Assembly (NCBI GenBank): GCA_002398565.1
Contig: DGZP01000008.1
Coordinates: forward strand, 1-40,961
Source: Proteiniphilum sp. UBA4977
GTDB taxonomy: Bacteria > Bacteroidota > Bacteroidia > Bacteroidales > Dysgonomonadaceae
Direction: 5' to 3'
DNA length: 40,961 nt
Made by a program: the position numbers and the translations under genes. Of this stretch, positions 25,670-34,493 are shown piece by piece. The notes below the pieces were generated by a model. That model searched no databases. It saw only the letters and a list, made by a program, of their open reading frames with translations, and was not told where the DNA came from. Position 1 is the first letter of the stretch; every line of letters starts with the position of its first letter.

Positions 25670-26092
25670 ATGCTGCACAAAGAAGAGCTGAATCAAATAT
25701 CAGAATCGATCAGGAGTGCCGAAAGTCACACCTCGGGTGAAATACGGGTATGTGTTGCCAGACACTGTAAAGGCGACCCTCTGGATGCGGCATTACGAAA
25801 ATTCCTGCAGCTGAAGATGGATACCACACAACTCAGAAACGGCGTGCTTATTTACGTGTCGCCGACCGATCAAAAAGCAGCCATTGTGGGTGATGAAGGA
25901 ATAAACGATGCGGCGCGGGACGATTTCTGGGAAGATGCACTGGCAGAAATGCTCTCCTTTTTCAGGAAAGGACTTATTGTTGAGGGAATATCCAAAGGTG
26001 TGGGCAAGGTGGGCGAACTGATCAGGGTACAGTTTCCGGCGATGGAAAACAATATAAATGAACTTGGCGATGAGGTTATCCTGGAAGAGTAA
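25670..26092 (+). CDS. Cytoplasmic TPM-domain protein
   Basis: A 140-residue protein consisting of a TPM domain alone (ESHTSGEIRVCVARHCKGDP, NGVLIYVSPTDQKAAIVGDE followed by GIN, and SKGVGKVGELIRVQFP), with neither signal peptide nor membrane segment, so it appears cytoplasmic. TPM domains are found in plant thylakoid TLP18.3 (reported phosphatase activity) and in bacterial YgcG-like proteins. It lies between lemA and a secreted TPM protein, and its 3' end overlaps the next gene. The pairing of a soluble TPM and an exported TPM behind lemA suggests that the three act together, with the small one perhaps handling the cytoplasmic face. Confidence 0.87.
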   Translation: MLHKEELNQISESIRSAESHTSGEIRVCVARHCKGDPLDAALRKFLQLKMDTTQLRNGVLIYVSPTDQKAAIVGDEGINDAARDDFWEDALAEMLSFFRKGLIVEGISKGVGKVGELIRVQFPAMENNINELGDEVILEE

Positions 26093-26852
26093 AACACTGT
26101 TATTCACGGTGCTCCTGTTTTTGACTGCAGGGGTAAAGGCCCAGGATATTCCCTCACCCATGGTACCTTATCGCCTGGTCAATGATTTTGCCGGACTTTT
26201 TTCCACTGCCGAGACGACATCACTTGAACAAAAACTGCTTGCATATAACGACTCTACCTCCACACAAATTTATGTGGTCACCGTGAACGACCTGGGTGGC
26301 TACCCTGCTTCGGACTACGCCTTTCAGTTGGGCGAAGAATGGGGCATCGGACAGAAAAGTAAAAACAACGGCGCGGTCATTCTCATCAAGCCTAAAGTGG
26401 GAAACAGCCGGGGACAGGCTTTTATTGCCATAGGATATGGCCTTGAAGCACGTATAAACGATGCATTTGCCGGACGCATCGTTCGCAACGAAATGATTCC
26501 CTATTTCATTGAAGAAGACTATTTCGGCGGTGTGAATGCCGCTGTAGATGCCATGATTGCCCGCCTGTCGGGTGAGTTCACGGCGGATGAACAAGAGGGA
26601 GAAGGCATTCCGGTTATTGCAATCATCGTTCTGGTCCTTATCCTCGTCCTTCTTTTCATCTTTTTCTCGGGCGGTGGAGATCAACATATCGACAGTGAAG
26701 GACATCGTAGAGGCGGTATCCCACCCATATTTTTTCCGCCCATGACAGGAGGCAGCCGCAGAGGAGGAGGCTTTGGAGGTTTCGGCGGTGGAGGCTTCGG
26801 CGGTGGAGGAGGTGGTAGTTTTGGTGGAGGAGGTGCCGGCGGTAGCTGGTAA
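26070..26852 (+). CDS. YgcG-like secreted TPM-domain protein with glycine-rich tail
   Basis: About 260 residues: signal peptide (MRLSWKSKTLLFTVLLFLTA, then GVKAQ), an extracytoplasmic TPM domain (VNDFAGLFSTAETTSLEQKL, STQIYVVTVNDLGGYPASDY, AIGYGLEARINDAFAGRIVR), a membrane helix (VIAIIVLVLILVLLFIFFSG) and a Gly/Ser-rich cytoplasmic tail ending GGGGAGGSW. This is the standard YgcG architecture. I use the ATG at 26070 because the signal peptide begins there; the ATG at 26058 would add MNLA. It overlaps the preceding TPM gene by 23 bases (35 with the longer start). The glycine tail explains the low-complexity repeats at 26745-26850. Confidence 0.88.
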   Translation: MRLSWKSKTLLFTVLLFLTAGVKAQDIPSPMVPYRLVNDFAGLFSTAETTSLEQKLLAYNDSTSTQIYVVTVNDLGGYPASDYAFQLGEEWGIGQKSKNNGAVILIKPKVGNSRGQAFIAIGYGLEARINDAFAGRIVRNEMIPYFIEEDYFGGVNAAVDAMIARLSGEFTADEQEGEGIPVIAIIVLVLILVLLFIFFSGGGDQHIDSEGHRRGGIPPIFFPPMTGGSRRGGGFGGFGGGGFGGGGGGSFGGGGAGGSW

Positions 26853-26857
26853 GCGAT

Positions 26858-27772
26858 ATGCAGAAGCAGTTAATCACCGTAGTGGGTCCCACAGCATCCG
26901 GCAAAACCGCCTTTGCCGTGAGGCTTGCGCATGCCCTCGGCGGTGAGATCATCAGTGCCGACTCCCGGCAGATCTACCGGGGCATGGACATCGGCACAGG
27001 GAAGGATCTTTCCGAATACAATGTCAATGGCTCACCCGTCCCATATCATCTGATCGATATACGGGAGGCGGGAGACAAATATACCCTTTTTGATTATCAG
27101 CACGACTTTCATCTTGCCCTGCAGGAGGTACTTTCCCGAAACAGGAGACCCGTTCTCTGCGGAGGGACAGGACTCTATATTGAGTCTGTGCTAAAAGGGT
27201 ATCATCTTCCCGATGTACCTGCCAACCTGGCATTGAGAAAATCTCTGGAAGGGAAATCAATTGAGGAACTTACAAAAATCCTGCAAAACTACCGTCGCCT
27301 GCACAACACCACGGACACCGACACGGTCAAAAGAGCCATACGAGCCATAGAAATAGCTCATTTCCAGAAATATAACAAGACGTTGGCGACTGAATTTCCA
27401 CCACTTGAAAGTGTGGTACTGGGACTTCATATCGATCGTGAATTGCGACGCGAAAAAATTACGGCACGCCTGAAGGCTCGTTTGCAGGAAGGGATGATCG
27501 ATGAGATAAGAAGTCTTCTTGATTCGGGTGTAGACGCGGACAGTCTGATTTATTACGGGCTGGAATATAAATATGTGACGCTCCATGTGCTAGGAAAGAT
27601 CAGTTACGAGGAGATGTACAATCAACTCGAAATTGCAATACACCAGTTTGCCAAAAGACAGATGACATGGTTCCGGGGAATGGAGCGGCGGGGTATCCCC
27701 ATCCATTGGATAGATGCAGCACTTCCGATGGAACAAAAAATAGACATCGCACTTTCTTGCCGGAGCAGGTAA
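26858..27772 (+). CDS. miaA: tRNA dimethylallyltransferase MiaA
   Basis: A 304-residue enzyme that adds a dimethylallyl group to N6 of A37 in tRNAs reading UNN codons. Motifs: P-loop VVGPTASGKTAFAV near the N-terminus, DSRQIYRGMDIGTGK with the catalytic-site Asp and the tRNA-binding residues, PYHLIDIREAGDKYTLFDYQ, LCGGTGLYIESVLKG, the DTVKRAIRAIEI segment and KRQMTWFRG near the end. It starts 6 bases after the glycine-rich TPM gene, so it is probably transcribed from the lemA promoter. It belongs to the normal length class of bacterial MiaA. Confidence 0.97.
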   Translation: MQKQLITVVGPTASGKTAFAVRLAHALGGEIISADSRQIYRGMDIGTGKDLSEYNVNGSPVPYHLIDIREAGDKYTLFDYQHDFHLALQEVLSRNRRPVLCGGTGLYIESVLKGYHLPDVPANLALRKSLEGKSIEELTKILQNYRRLHNTTDTDTVKRAIRAIEIAHFQKYNKTLATEFPPLESVVLGLHIDRELRREKITARLKARLQEGMIDEIRSLLDSGVDADSLIYYGLEYKYVTLHVLGKISYEEMYNQLEIAIHQFAKRQMTWFRGMERRGIPIHWIDAALPMEQKIDIALSCRSR

Positions 27773-27792
27773 GATAATCTCCGAAAAAAACG

Positions 27793-27800
27793 TAAATTTG
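27793..27800 (+). promoter_or_regulatory. Candidate -7 promoter box for lysA
   Basis: TAAATTTG, an exact TAnnTTTG match followed by C, 62 bases before the lysA ATG. The leader then carries a 7-base tandem repeat, CATGCGG twice plus CATGG (27811-27829). No good -33 box is present. Confidence 0.5.
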
Positions 27801-27862
27801 CCCCGTCAACCATGCGGCATGCGGCATGGACTGATTCTGGATATTAAAATATTATCACGCCC

Positions 27863-29020
27863 ATGATTAAAGGTATATTCCCTTCAGATAAATTCAGTAA
27901 TTTAGAAACTCCGTTTTACTGGTACGATTTGGACCTTTTACGTGAAACACTCGACATCATCAGCGATGAATGCAGGGATAAACCCTTTCACGTCCATTAT
28001 GCAGTCAAAGCGAATGCCAATCCGCGCATATTAAAAGAGATAGCCGCTTACGGGTTTGGCGCCGACTGTGTGAGCGGCAACGAAATACTGAGAGCACTGG
28101 AATGCGGGTTCAGTTCCGATAAGATTGTATTCGCAGGAGTAGGGAAAACAGACGGGGAGATACTGATCGGGCTCGATCATGATATCTTTTGCTTCAATGT
28201 GGAATCGAAGCCCGAACTGGCCGTGCTTAGCGCACTAGCCGCGGACCGCGGAAAGAAGGCACGTGTGGCACTGCGCATCAATCCCAATGTGGACGCCCAC
28301 ACCCATAAATATATCACCACCGGGTTAAACGAAAACAAGTTCGGCATCAACGAGCAGGATTTACCCGAAATAATGCAGATGATCAGTACATCACCGCATA
28401 TTGAGCTCATCGGCATACATTTTCATATCGGCTCCCAGATCACCGATCTCTCTGCGTTTGAGGACCTTTGCGTGAAAGCTGCGGTATTGCAGGAATGGTT
28501 CAACGGTCAGGGGGTTACCTTACCGGTAATTAATGTAGGTGGCGGGCTGGGTATTAACTACCAGCATCCCAACCACTGTCCGGTAGCCGACTTTGAAGCC
28601 TACTTCCGTCTTTTTGAGAGGTATCTGAAATTACAGGAAAATCAGACACTTCACTTTGAGCTGGGCCGTTCACTGGTCGCGCCCTGCGGTTCACTGATCA
28701 CACGGGTGCTCTACGTGAAAGAGGGCTTGCAGAAGAAATTCCTGATCGTGGACGCCGGCATGACCGATCTGATCCGCCCCGCCCTGTATCAAGCTTTTCA
28801 TCACATTGAGAACATCAGCTCAGAAGGGGATTACATGCCCTATGACGTGGTAGGTCCCATTTGCGAGTCGAGCGACATCTTTGGTGAGGAGAGGATGCTG
28901 AATGAAGCCGTACGGGGCGATCTGATCGCAATTCGTTCCGCAGGTGCTTATGGCGAAACAATGGTATCACAGTACAACTGTCGCGAAAAACCCGCATCAT
29001 ATTTCTCAGATTCTCTTTAA
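27863..29020 (+). CDS. lysA: Diaminopimelate decarboxylase LysA
   Basis: A 385-residue fold-type III PLP enzyme that decarboxylates meso-diaminopimelate to lysine, the last step of lysine synthesis. The PLP lysine is in FHVHYAVKANANP; further motifs are ADCVSGNEILRAL, KFGIN, GIHFHIGSQITD, NVGGGLGINY, FELGRSLVAPCGSLITRV (the PLP phosphate and substrate site) and GPICESSDIFG with the conserved active-site Cys contributed across the dimer, then GAYGETMVSQYN. It has its own promoter box after miaA. It is shorter than the E. coli enzyme but within the range of Bacteroidota LysA. Confidence 0.95.
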   Translation: MIKGIFPSDKFSNLETPFYWYDLDLLRETLDIISDECRDKPFHVHYAVKANANPRILKEIAAYGFGADCVSGNEILRALECGFSSDKIVFAGVGKTDGEILIGLDHDIFCFNVESKPELAVLSALAADRGKKARVALRINPNVDAHTHKYITTGLNENKFGINEQDLPEIMQMISTSPHIELIGIHFHIGSQITDLSAFEDLCVKAAVLQEWFNGQGVTLPVINVGGGLGINYQHPNHCPVADFEAYFRLFERYLKLQENQTLHFELGRSLVAPCGSLITRVLYVKEGLQKKFLIVDAGMTDLIRPALYQAFHHIENISSEGDYMPYDVVGPICESSDIFGEERMLNEAVRGDLIAIRSAGAYGETMVSQYNCREKPASYFSDSL

Positions 29021-29034
29021 CTGCATGACAAATA

Positions 29035-30216
29035 ATGGACGCACTCATATTTTATTTTAACTCACTCTCCCTCTTTGAGTGGATTTTGGGAGGGATCCTG
29101 TCTCTGAGCTTCCTTATTCAGCTCTGCTTTTATCTTTTCATCTACAAAAAGCCATACATCCACAAAAAAAAACAAAAAGAGAATCCTTTTCCCACTGAAG
29201 ATCTTCCGGGCATCTCCGTGATTATCACATCTAAAAATAATTCGGAAGAACTGAGAAAGAATCTTCCTCTAATTCTGGAACAGGATTATCCCCTTTTTGA
29301 AGTGATCGTGGTAAACAGCGGGTCGACCGATGAAACTGACATAGTACTAAAAGCCGCCGAATTAAAATATCCCCATCTCTATCATACTTTTGTTCCGGCC
29401 GAGGCAGACAGCATTAATGAAAAGAAGCTGGCACTCACGCTGGGAATCAAAGCGGCAAAGTATGACCTGCTTCTTTTTACCGAAGATTTTTGCAAGCCCT
29501 GCAGCCCTCAATGGATTCAGGCGTATGGGAGGGAATTTGCAAAAGGATATGACATCTTATTGGGGTTTAATAAAATTAAAATTGCAAAAAATGTTCTCTC
29601 GCGTAAATTTATCCTGTATGACAACCTTATTCACCATCTGAAATTTTTATCAATGGCAATCCTGCACAGACCATTTATGGGCATAGGGCGTAACATGGCT
29701 TATAGAAAGGATATTTTTTTTGCCGGTAAAGGGTATTCCTCCATATTAAACATAGAAGGAGGAGACGACGATTTGTATATCAACAGGATTGCCCGCGAAA
29801 AAAACAGAAAAACAGGGGTGTTACTCTCAAAGGAGAGCCTGACGGAAACATCCGGTGTGAACAATTTCTTTGTATGGAGGGCATTAAAATCGAAACACCT
29901 CTATACCAAGCAGTTTTATAAAGGTTTTTCCGCACATATTTTCGGTCTGGAAACGTTTAGCAGGTATCTCTTCTATGCTGTCTTTGCCGGTTCCGTAACG
30001 TGGAGTATTCTCACAAAGGACTATCCACTGCTGACCTGTGCATCTCTGTTGTTCATTATACGCTACGGGATACAGCTTCTGGTGATCAACCGCAACAGTA
30101 TGCTTTTCGATCATGTAACCTATCACATCCACCTGATTCCGTTCGATTTGTTTCAGCCTTTCAATAACCTGCGCTTTCGCCGTTATGCCAACAGAAGAAA
30201 TAATCAAAGGAGATGA
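29035..30216 (+). CDS. Family 2 glycosyltransferase, membrane-bound
   Basis: A 393-residue protein with an N-terminal membrane helix (about 15-36), a GT2 (GT-A fold) catalytic domain starting PGISVIITSKNNSEELRKNL, and two or more C-terminal membrane helices (about 300-345). Nucleotide-sugar binding is suggested by VVNSGSTDETD; the usual DxD metal site appears as the acidic FTEDFC. GGDDDLYINRIAREKNRKTG supplies the ED/acceptor-base region. The sugar and acceptor are unknown; the membrane-anchored form usually builds surface polysaccharide or glycolipid. It starts 14 bases after lysA and is probably co-transcribed. An orphan gene: no other polysaccharide genes are near. Confidence 0.87.
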   Translation: MDALIFYFNSLSLFEWILGGILSLSFLIQLCFYLFIYKKPYIHKKKQKENPFPTEDLPGISVIITSKNNSEELRKNLPLILEQDYPLFEVIVVNSGSTDETDIVLKAAELKYPHLYHTFVPAEADSINEKKLALTLGIKAAKYDLLLFTEDFCKPCSPQWIQAYGREFAKGYDILLGFNKIKIAKNVLSRKFILYDNLIHHLKFLSMAILHRPFMGIGRNMAYRKDIFFAGKGYSSILNIEGGDDDLYINRIAREKNRKTGVLLSKESLTETSGVNNFFVWRALKSKHLYTKQFYKGFSAHIFGLETFSRYLFYAVFAGSVTWSILTKDYPLLTCASLLFIIRYGIQLLVINRNSMLFDHVTYHIHLIPFDLFQPFNNLRFRRYANRRNNQRR

Positions 30217-30358
30217 CAAACGGAAATAAGAGACATTTTGTCCGATTGAGATAAGGTTCAGACGCCCAAACGGGTTAAATGGGGTTAATGAGCCAATCCT
30301 TCAGTTAAAAGTGTTAAAAAGCAAGTAAATATCCAAAACAGATGCACATTTTTTGCTC

Positions 30359-30366
30359 TATATTTG
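30359..30366 (+). promoter_or_regulatory. Candidate -7 promoter box for the DegP gene
   Basis: TATATTTG, an exact TAnnTTTG match, 33 bases before the ATG at 30400. No TTTG -33 box at the usual distance. Confidence 0.5.
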
Positions 30367-30399
30367 TAATAGATAGTCAGAAAAATAAAAATCAGGAAT

Positions 30400-31923
30400 A
30401 TGGATACAAGTAAAACTAAAAACATCTTTTTTATTGTGCTGGTAGCGGTATTAAGTTCTGTGATTACCCTACTGGGTTACAACGTTATCACCAGGAACGG
30501 AAAAGTATTGGGAGGGACAGCTTCCGGAACTACATCACAAACAACCGGCACCTATGCCAATTCTTTTGATCAGGACAAGAACGTGGTTCTTACCAACCTC
30601 ACCACAGCTGATGGTTATCCCGATTTTACAGAAGCCGCTGCAAAATCAGTCGACGGCGTGGTACATGTCAAAACAAAGACCATCAGCCAGCAACAATACA
30701 TCAATCCGTTTGACTTCTTCTTCGGATTTGGTGATCGTTCGCCTGCACAGCCCCGTGAACAGGTAGGTTTCGGATCGGGTGTCATTATTTCAAAAGACGG
30801 GTACATCATCACCAACAACCACGTCGTTGAAAATGCCAATGAGGTGTCGATCTCGCTGAATGACAACCGTGAGTTTACAGCCAAGGTTATCGGCACGGAT
30901 AAGTTAAGCGACATTGCACTACTTAAGATAGAAGGGGAGAATTTCCCTTATCTTACGTTCGGCAATTCCGATGCACTGCAGGTAGGTGAATGGGTGCTGG
31001 CCGTGGGCAACCCGTTTAATCTCACCTCTACCGTAACTGCCGGCATTGTGAGTGCCAAGAACAGAGGTAATGTAATGGGGGGAGGACTCGGCATCCAGTC
31101 GTTCATTCAAATAGATGCGGCAGTGAATCCCGGTAATAGTGGCGGTGCCCTTGTAAATACACGTGGAGAGCTTGTTGGCATCAACACCGCCATCTACTCC
31201 CAGACAGGCAACTTTGCAGGGTATGCCTTTGCAGTACCCATCTCCATTGCCGGCAAGGTAGCAGCCGATTTGAAAGAATATGGCACCGTACAACGTGCAG
31301 TACTCGGCATCCAGGTGCCCAACATAGAGAATATCGGCCGTGAGAATCCCGACAGGGCACGTGAGCTCTCGCAGATAAAAGGCGTACTCGTGGAGGACTT
31401 TTCTGATCGCAGTGCCGCGAAGGCAGCGGGTATACAGAAAGGCGATATTCTCACTTCCATCAACAAGGTACCCATCCGTAACTTTGCAGAATTGCAGAGT
31501 CAGCTAAACAGATACCGTCCGGGTGACAAGATAAGCGTAACAGTTGATCGCAATGGCAACGAACGTTCTTTTAACGTGGAACTGAAGAACGACGAAGGAA
31601 ATACCGACATCACACGCAGTACAGACGTAATGAGCAAGCTGGGTGCAACCTTCCGGCCAGTAAACGACGATACAAAGAGTAAACTTGGCATTTCGAGCGG
31701 CGTTGAAGTCGTAAGTGTGAATAATGGCGGTCTTTTCAGAAAGAATGGCATCAACAAGGGATTCATTATTATGCGAATTAATAATACACCTGTCGACAGC
31801 GAAGGTGATATTTCGAAAATTGTAGCTTCCACCAACAGCCGACAGGACAAAGTGCTGCTTGTGGCCGGCTTTTATCCCAATGGAAGAACGCAATACATTG
31901 CCATTGATCTGACGACCGATTAA
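30400..31923 (+). CDS. DegP/HtrA (Do) family periplasmic serine protease
   Basis: A 507-residue protein: N-terminal membrane helix or uncleaved signal (residues 9-27), trypsin-like protease domain with the triad His141 (ITNNHVVENA), Asp171 (SDIALLKI) and Ser247 (NPGNSGGAL), then two PDZ domains (about 290-385 and 405-500; the linker carries a GNTDITRST stretch). DegP-type proteins degrade or refold misfolded envelope proteins. The Gln-rich loop LA region (KTISQQQYINPFDFFFGFGD) matches Do-family proteins. A separate promoter box precedes the gene and a 13-bp hairpin follows it, so it appears monocistronic, just before the primary sigma factor gene. Confidence 0.95.
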   Translation: MDTSKTKNIFFIVLVAVLSSVITLLGYNVITRNGKVLGGTASGTTSQTTGTYANSFDQDKNVVLTNLTTADGYPDFTEAAAKSVDGVVHVKTKTISQQQYINPFDFFFGFGDRSPAQPREQVGFGSGVIISKDGYIITNNHVVENANEVSISLNDNREFTAKVIGTDKLSDIALLKIEGENFPYLTFGNSDALQVGEWVLAVGNPFNLTSTVTAGIVSAKNRGNVMGGGLGIQSFIQIDAAVNPGNSGGALVNTRGELVGINTAIYSQTGNFAGYAFAVPISIAGKVAADLKEYGTVQRAVLGIQVPNIENIGRENPDRARELSQIKGVLVEDFSDRSAAKAAGIQKGDILTSINKVPIRNFAELQSQLNRYRPGDKISVTVDRNGNERSFNVELKNDEGNTDITRSTDVMSKLGATFRPVNDDTKSKLGISSGVEVVSVNNGGLFRKNGINKGFIIMRINNTPVDSEGDISKIVASTNSRQDKVLLVAGFYPNGRTQYIAIDLTTD

Positions 31924-31988
31924 CTACAAAAGTTAATAAAGGTTATTTCGACTTTTTTTGGTAACAAAAATAACAGAAATAGTGTTTT

Positions 31989-32029
31989 ATAGCAAAGGAA
32001 TTAGGCAAATTGCCGGATTCCTTTGCTAT
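31989..32029. terminator. 13-bp hairpin after the DegP gene
   Basis: ATAGCAAAGGAAT (31989-32001) is perfectly complementary to ATTCCTTTGCTAT (32017-32029); the 15-base loop contains an additional GGCAA/TTGCC pairing. No T run directly follows, so it may be a weak or bidirectional terminator or a 3'-end stabiliser. It lies 66 bases after the stop codon. Confidence 0.65.
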
Positions 32030-32076
32030 GTGTTTGGCATAAAGTCATTTTTTCGCAGACATAACGAAATTTTTTG

Positions 32077-32084
32077 TACTTTTG
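32077..32084 (+). promoter_or_regulatory. Candidate -7 promoter box for rpoD
   Basis: TACTTTTG followed by CAG, an exact TAnnTTTG match, 50 bases before the rpoD ATG. The upstream TTTTTTCG at about 32047-32054 is a possible degenerate -33 region. Confidence 0.6.
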
Positions 32085-32133
32085 CAGCCCCGAACAGAAA
32101 AGAGTAAAAATATATAGAGCAGAATTAGATTAA

Positions 32134-32994
32134 ATGAGACAACTAAAAATTACAAAATCGATCACCAACCGGGAAAGTGCTTCATTAGACAAGTATCTTC
32201 AGGAGATCGGTCGTGAAGATCTGATCACCGTGGAAGAGGAAGTCGAGTTGGCACAGGCCATCAAGAAAGGTGATCGTCAGGCGCTGGAGAAACTCACCAG
32301 AGCCAACCTCCGGTTTGTCGTATCGGTTGCCAAGCAATATCAAAACCAGGGATTGAGCCTTCCTGACCTGATCAACGAAGGCAATCTGGGATTGATAAAG
32401 GCTGCCGAGAAATTCGACGAAACAAGAGGTTTTAAATTTATCAGCTATGCAGTATGGTGGATCCGTCAGTCCATCCTTCAGGCATTGGCTGAGCAATCAC
32501 GTATAGTTCGGTTGCCTTTGAATCAGGTTGGATCTCTCAATAAGATAAGTAAAGCTTTCCAGAAATTTGAACAGGAGAATGAACGCAGGCCTTCTGCCGA
32601 GGAACTGGCACTGGAACTGGACCTGTCGGTAGACAAGGTGACGGACTCACTGAAGGTGTCGGGCCGTCATATCTCCATGGATGCTCCTTTTGTAGAAGGG
32701 GAAGATAACAGCTTGCTGGATGTGCTTGTAAATGATGATGCACCTATTGCAGACAGGACTCTGATCAACGAGTCACTGCAGAAAGAGATTGACAGGGCTC
32801 TTTCCACCCTTACCGAGAGAGAAAGTGACATCATCAAGATGTTCTTCGGTATAGGATGTCAGGAGATGACACTCGAAGAAATTGGTGACAAATTTCAGCT
32901 TACACGTGAGCGTGTACGTCAGATAAAGGAAAAAGCAATCAGGAGGTTAAGACAGGATTCGCGAAGTAAACTTTTAAAAAGCTATCTCGGATAA
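32134..32994 (+). CDS. rpoD: Primary RNA polymerase sigma factor RpoD (short Bacteroidota form)
   Basis: A 286-residue sigma-70 protein that lacks region 1.1 and the long non-conserved region, the usual size for the Bacteroidota primary sigma factor. Region 1.2 is SASLDKYLQEIGREDLITVE, regions 2.1-2.4 include DLINEGNLGLIKAAEKFDET and RGFKFISYAVWWIRQSILQA, region 3 includes RLPLNQVGSLNKISKAFQKF, and region 4.2 has the helix-turn-helix TLEEIGDKFQLTRERVRQIK. This protein recognises the -33 TTTG and -7 TAnnTTTG promoters annotated across the window. The gene is preceded by its own TAnnTTTG box and flanked by non-coding DNA on both sides, so it is probably transcribed alone. Confidence 0.97.
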   Translation: MRQLKITKSITNRESASLDKYLQEIGREDLITVEEEVELAQAIKKGDRQALEKLTRANLRFVVSVAKQYQNQGLSLPDLINEGNLGLIKAAEKFDETRGFKFISYAVWWIRQSILQALAEQSRIVRLPLNQVGSLNKISKAFQKFEQENERRPSAEELALELDLSVDKVTDSLKVSGRHISMDAPFVEGEDNSLLDVLVNDDAPIADRTLINESLQKEIDRALSTLTERESDIIKMFFGIGCQEMTLEEIGDKFQLTRERVRQIKEKAIRRLRQDSRSKLLKSYLG

Positions 32995-33311
32995 TTTTCA
33001 CAGAAAGCCTGTATCCTTGCCACAAGTGAGTAAATAATCCCCTGTGGAAACGGTTTTTTCTTTTTTTTACTTAAAAAAGAGGGTTATGTGAAAATTAAGT
33101 TTTACATTTGTATGTTTGGTTTATGCGTCAAGTTTGAAAGCAGATATTTTTTGGTATCTATTACAATTTTATCGTAATATTTCCGAACATTTTTAAAACG
33201 GAGCTGTTATAGTTAGAACAACAAAAGTACTTGGAGTAGTACTGATAATCACATCATAAAAAAATAATATCGAGTTATTGTAATTAAAACGTTTAATTAG
33301 AATTTAAATTT
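32995..33311 (+). other. Long intergenic region and 5' leader ahead of the OmpA gene
   Basis: 317 bases without a gene. It holds a TTTTTTCTTTTTTTTAC tract (about 33053-33070) that may end rpoD transcription, two adjoining -7 boxes (33103-33118) and then about 190 AT-rich bases before the OmpA ATG. Long A/T-rich leaders on abundant outer-membrane protein genes often carry stability or translation control, but I see no strong hairpin in it. Confidence 0.55.
33103..33118 (+). promoter_or_regulatory. Tandem -7 promoter boxes for the OmpA gene
   Basis: TACATTTGTATGTTTG contains two exact TAnnTTTG boxes head to tail with no gap, the same layout as at serA. No TTTG -33 is seen at 19-21 bases. A start near 33120 gives a leader of about 190 nt. 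Confidence 0.5.
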
Positions 33312-34469
33312 ATGAAAAAGTTTAGTTTACTTTTATTTACTGCTCTTGTGGCGTTTAGCATAAGTGCGCAAGAAGTACAAAACGTTTCTCATGGTACGGT
33401 GTATCTGAAAAACAAGGCAAGTGACAATTGGTATATAGGTCTTGGCGGAGGTACCAACCTTTTCTTTAACGACACCGAGAACAATGCTGACGCAAACATC
33501 GGCGATCGTTTGGGATGGATGGGGCAACTGGAAATTGGACGCTGGAACTCTCCCAACTGGGGTGGACGTCTGGTGATCGACGGTGGTCATATCAAACTCG
33601 TTAATCCGGACGCTACACGCTTTCCCGAACTTAACTGGCTGGGTGGTCATGTAGACTTGATGTACAATGTCATCAACGCATGGGGATCCTATAATCCTGA
33701 CAGGGTATACAGCCTGATCCCTTATCTGGGTATCGGTTACATGTACGGACTGGATGCAGACTGGAAAAAACCGAATCCTGACGGTGACCTGTTCAAACAC
33801 CAGAACCAATCACTTACCTACAATGTTGGTTTGATCAACAACTTCCAGCTTTCAAGCAATGTAGCTCTTTTCCTTGAACTGGGATGGAGAGTGATGCAAG
33901 GCTCATTCGACGGTGCCTCTAACCCGAACTATGATTATGACAGCATGTTCACTGGTACTGCTGGTGTGAAATTCGGTTTAGGTGGAAAACAGACATTTAC
34001 ACCTGCTGAACTGATGGATTACAACCTGATCAACGACCTCAACAGCCAGATCAACAGGCTGCGTGCAGAAAACGAAGAGCTGAGACTCAGACCGGAATCT
34101 TGCCCCGAATGTCCTGAAGTACAGCCCACTGTAGTATCTGAAGGCGTATATGTACCCAACGTGGTATTCTTCCGCATCAACTCTGCCAAGATCGACAAGG
34201 GACAGCAGGTAAGCGTTTACAACACGGCTGAATATCTGAAAGCCAACGGAAACGCAAAAGTAAATATCGTGGCTTATGCTGACAAACAGACCGGTACTCC
34301 CGAGTACAACTTTGCACTTTCAGAAAAACGTGCAAGAGCGGTTGCCGATGCATTGACCAACGAATACGGAATCAGCAGTGATCGTATCTCCATCGACTGG
34401 AAGGGCGATACTGAACAGCCTTATGCTGAAAACGACTGGAACCGTGTTGCTATCTTCTTTGTTGAGTAA
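33312..34469 (+). CDS. OmpA-family outer-membrane protein
   Basis: A 385-residue protein: signal peptide (MKKFSLLLFTALVAFSISAQ), an N-terminal beta-barrel of about 220 residues with strands such as NWYIGLGGGTNLFF and GVKFGLGG, a short coiled segment (INDLNSQINRLRAENEELRL), a CPECPE spacer and a C-terminal OmpA/MotB peptidoglycan-binding domain (VFFRINSAKIDKGQQVSVYN, then NFALSEKRARAVADALTNEY and WNRVAIFFVE). It links the outer membrane to peptidoglycan, like the Omp40/41 proteins of Porphyromonas. The codon choice looks like that of a highly expressed gene. It is monocistronic, with a long leader and a 15-bp terminator hairpin. Confidence 0.95.
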   Translation: MKKFSLLLFTALVAFSISAQEVQNVSHGTVYLKNKASDNWYIGLGGGTNLFFNDTENNADANIGDRLGWMGQLEIGRWNSPNWGGRLVIDGGHIKLVNPDATRFPELNWLGGHVDLMYNVINAWGSYNPDRVYSLIPYLGIGYMYGLDADWKKPNPDGDLFKHQNQSLTYNVGLINNFQLSSNVALFLELGWRVMQGSFDGASNPNYDYDSMFTGTAGVKFGLGGKQTFTPAELMDYNLINDLNSQINRLRAENEELRLRPESCPECPEVQPTVVSEGVYVPNVVFFRINSAKIDKGQQVSVYNTAEYLKANGNAKVNIVAYADKQTGTPEYNFALSEKRARAVADALTNEYGISSDRISIDWKGDTEQPYAENDWNRVAIFFVE

Positions 34470-34493
34470 TCCAACACAGTCCTGATTTAATCC

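Noticed and set aside
26745..26850. GGTGGAGG-rich repeat tract
   Set aside because: It is simply the coding sequence of the Gly-rich tail of the YgcG-like protein, normal for the family.
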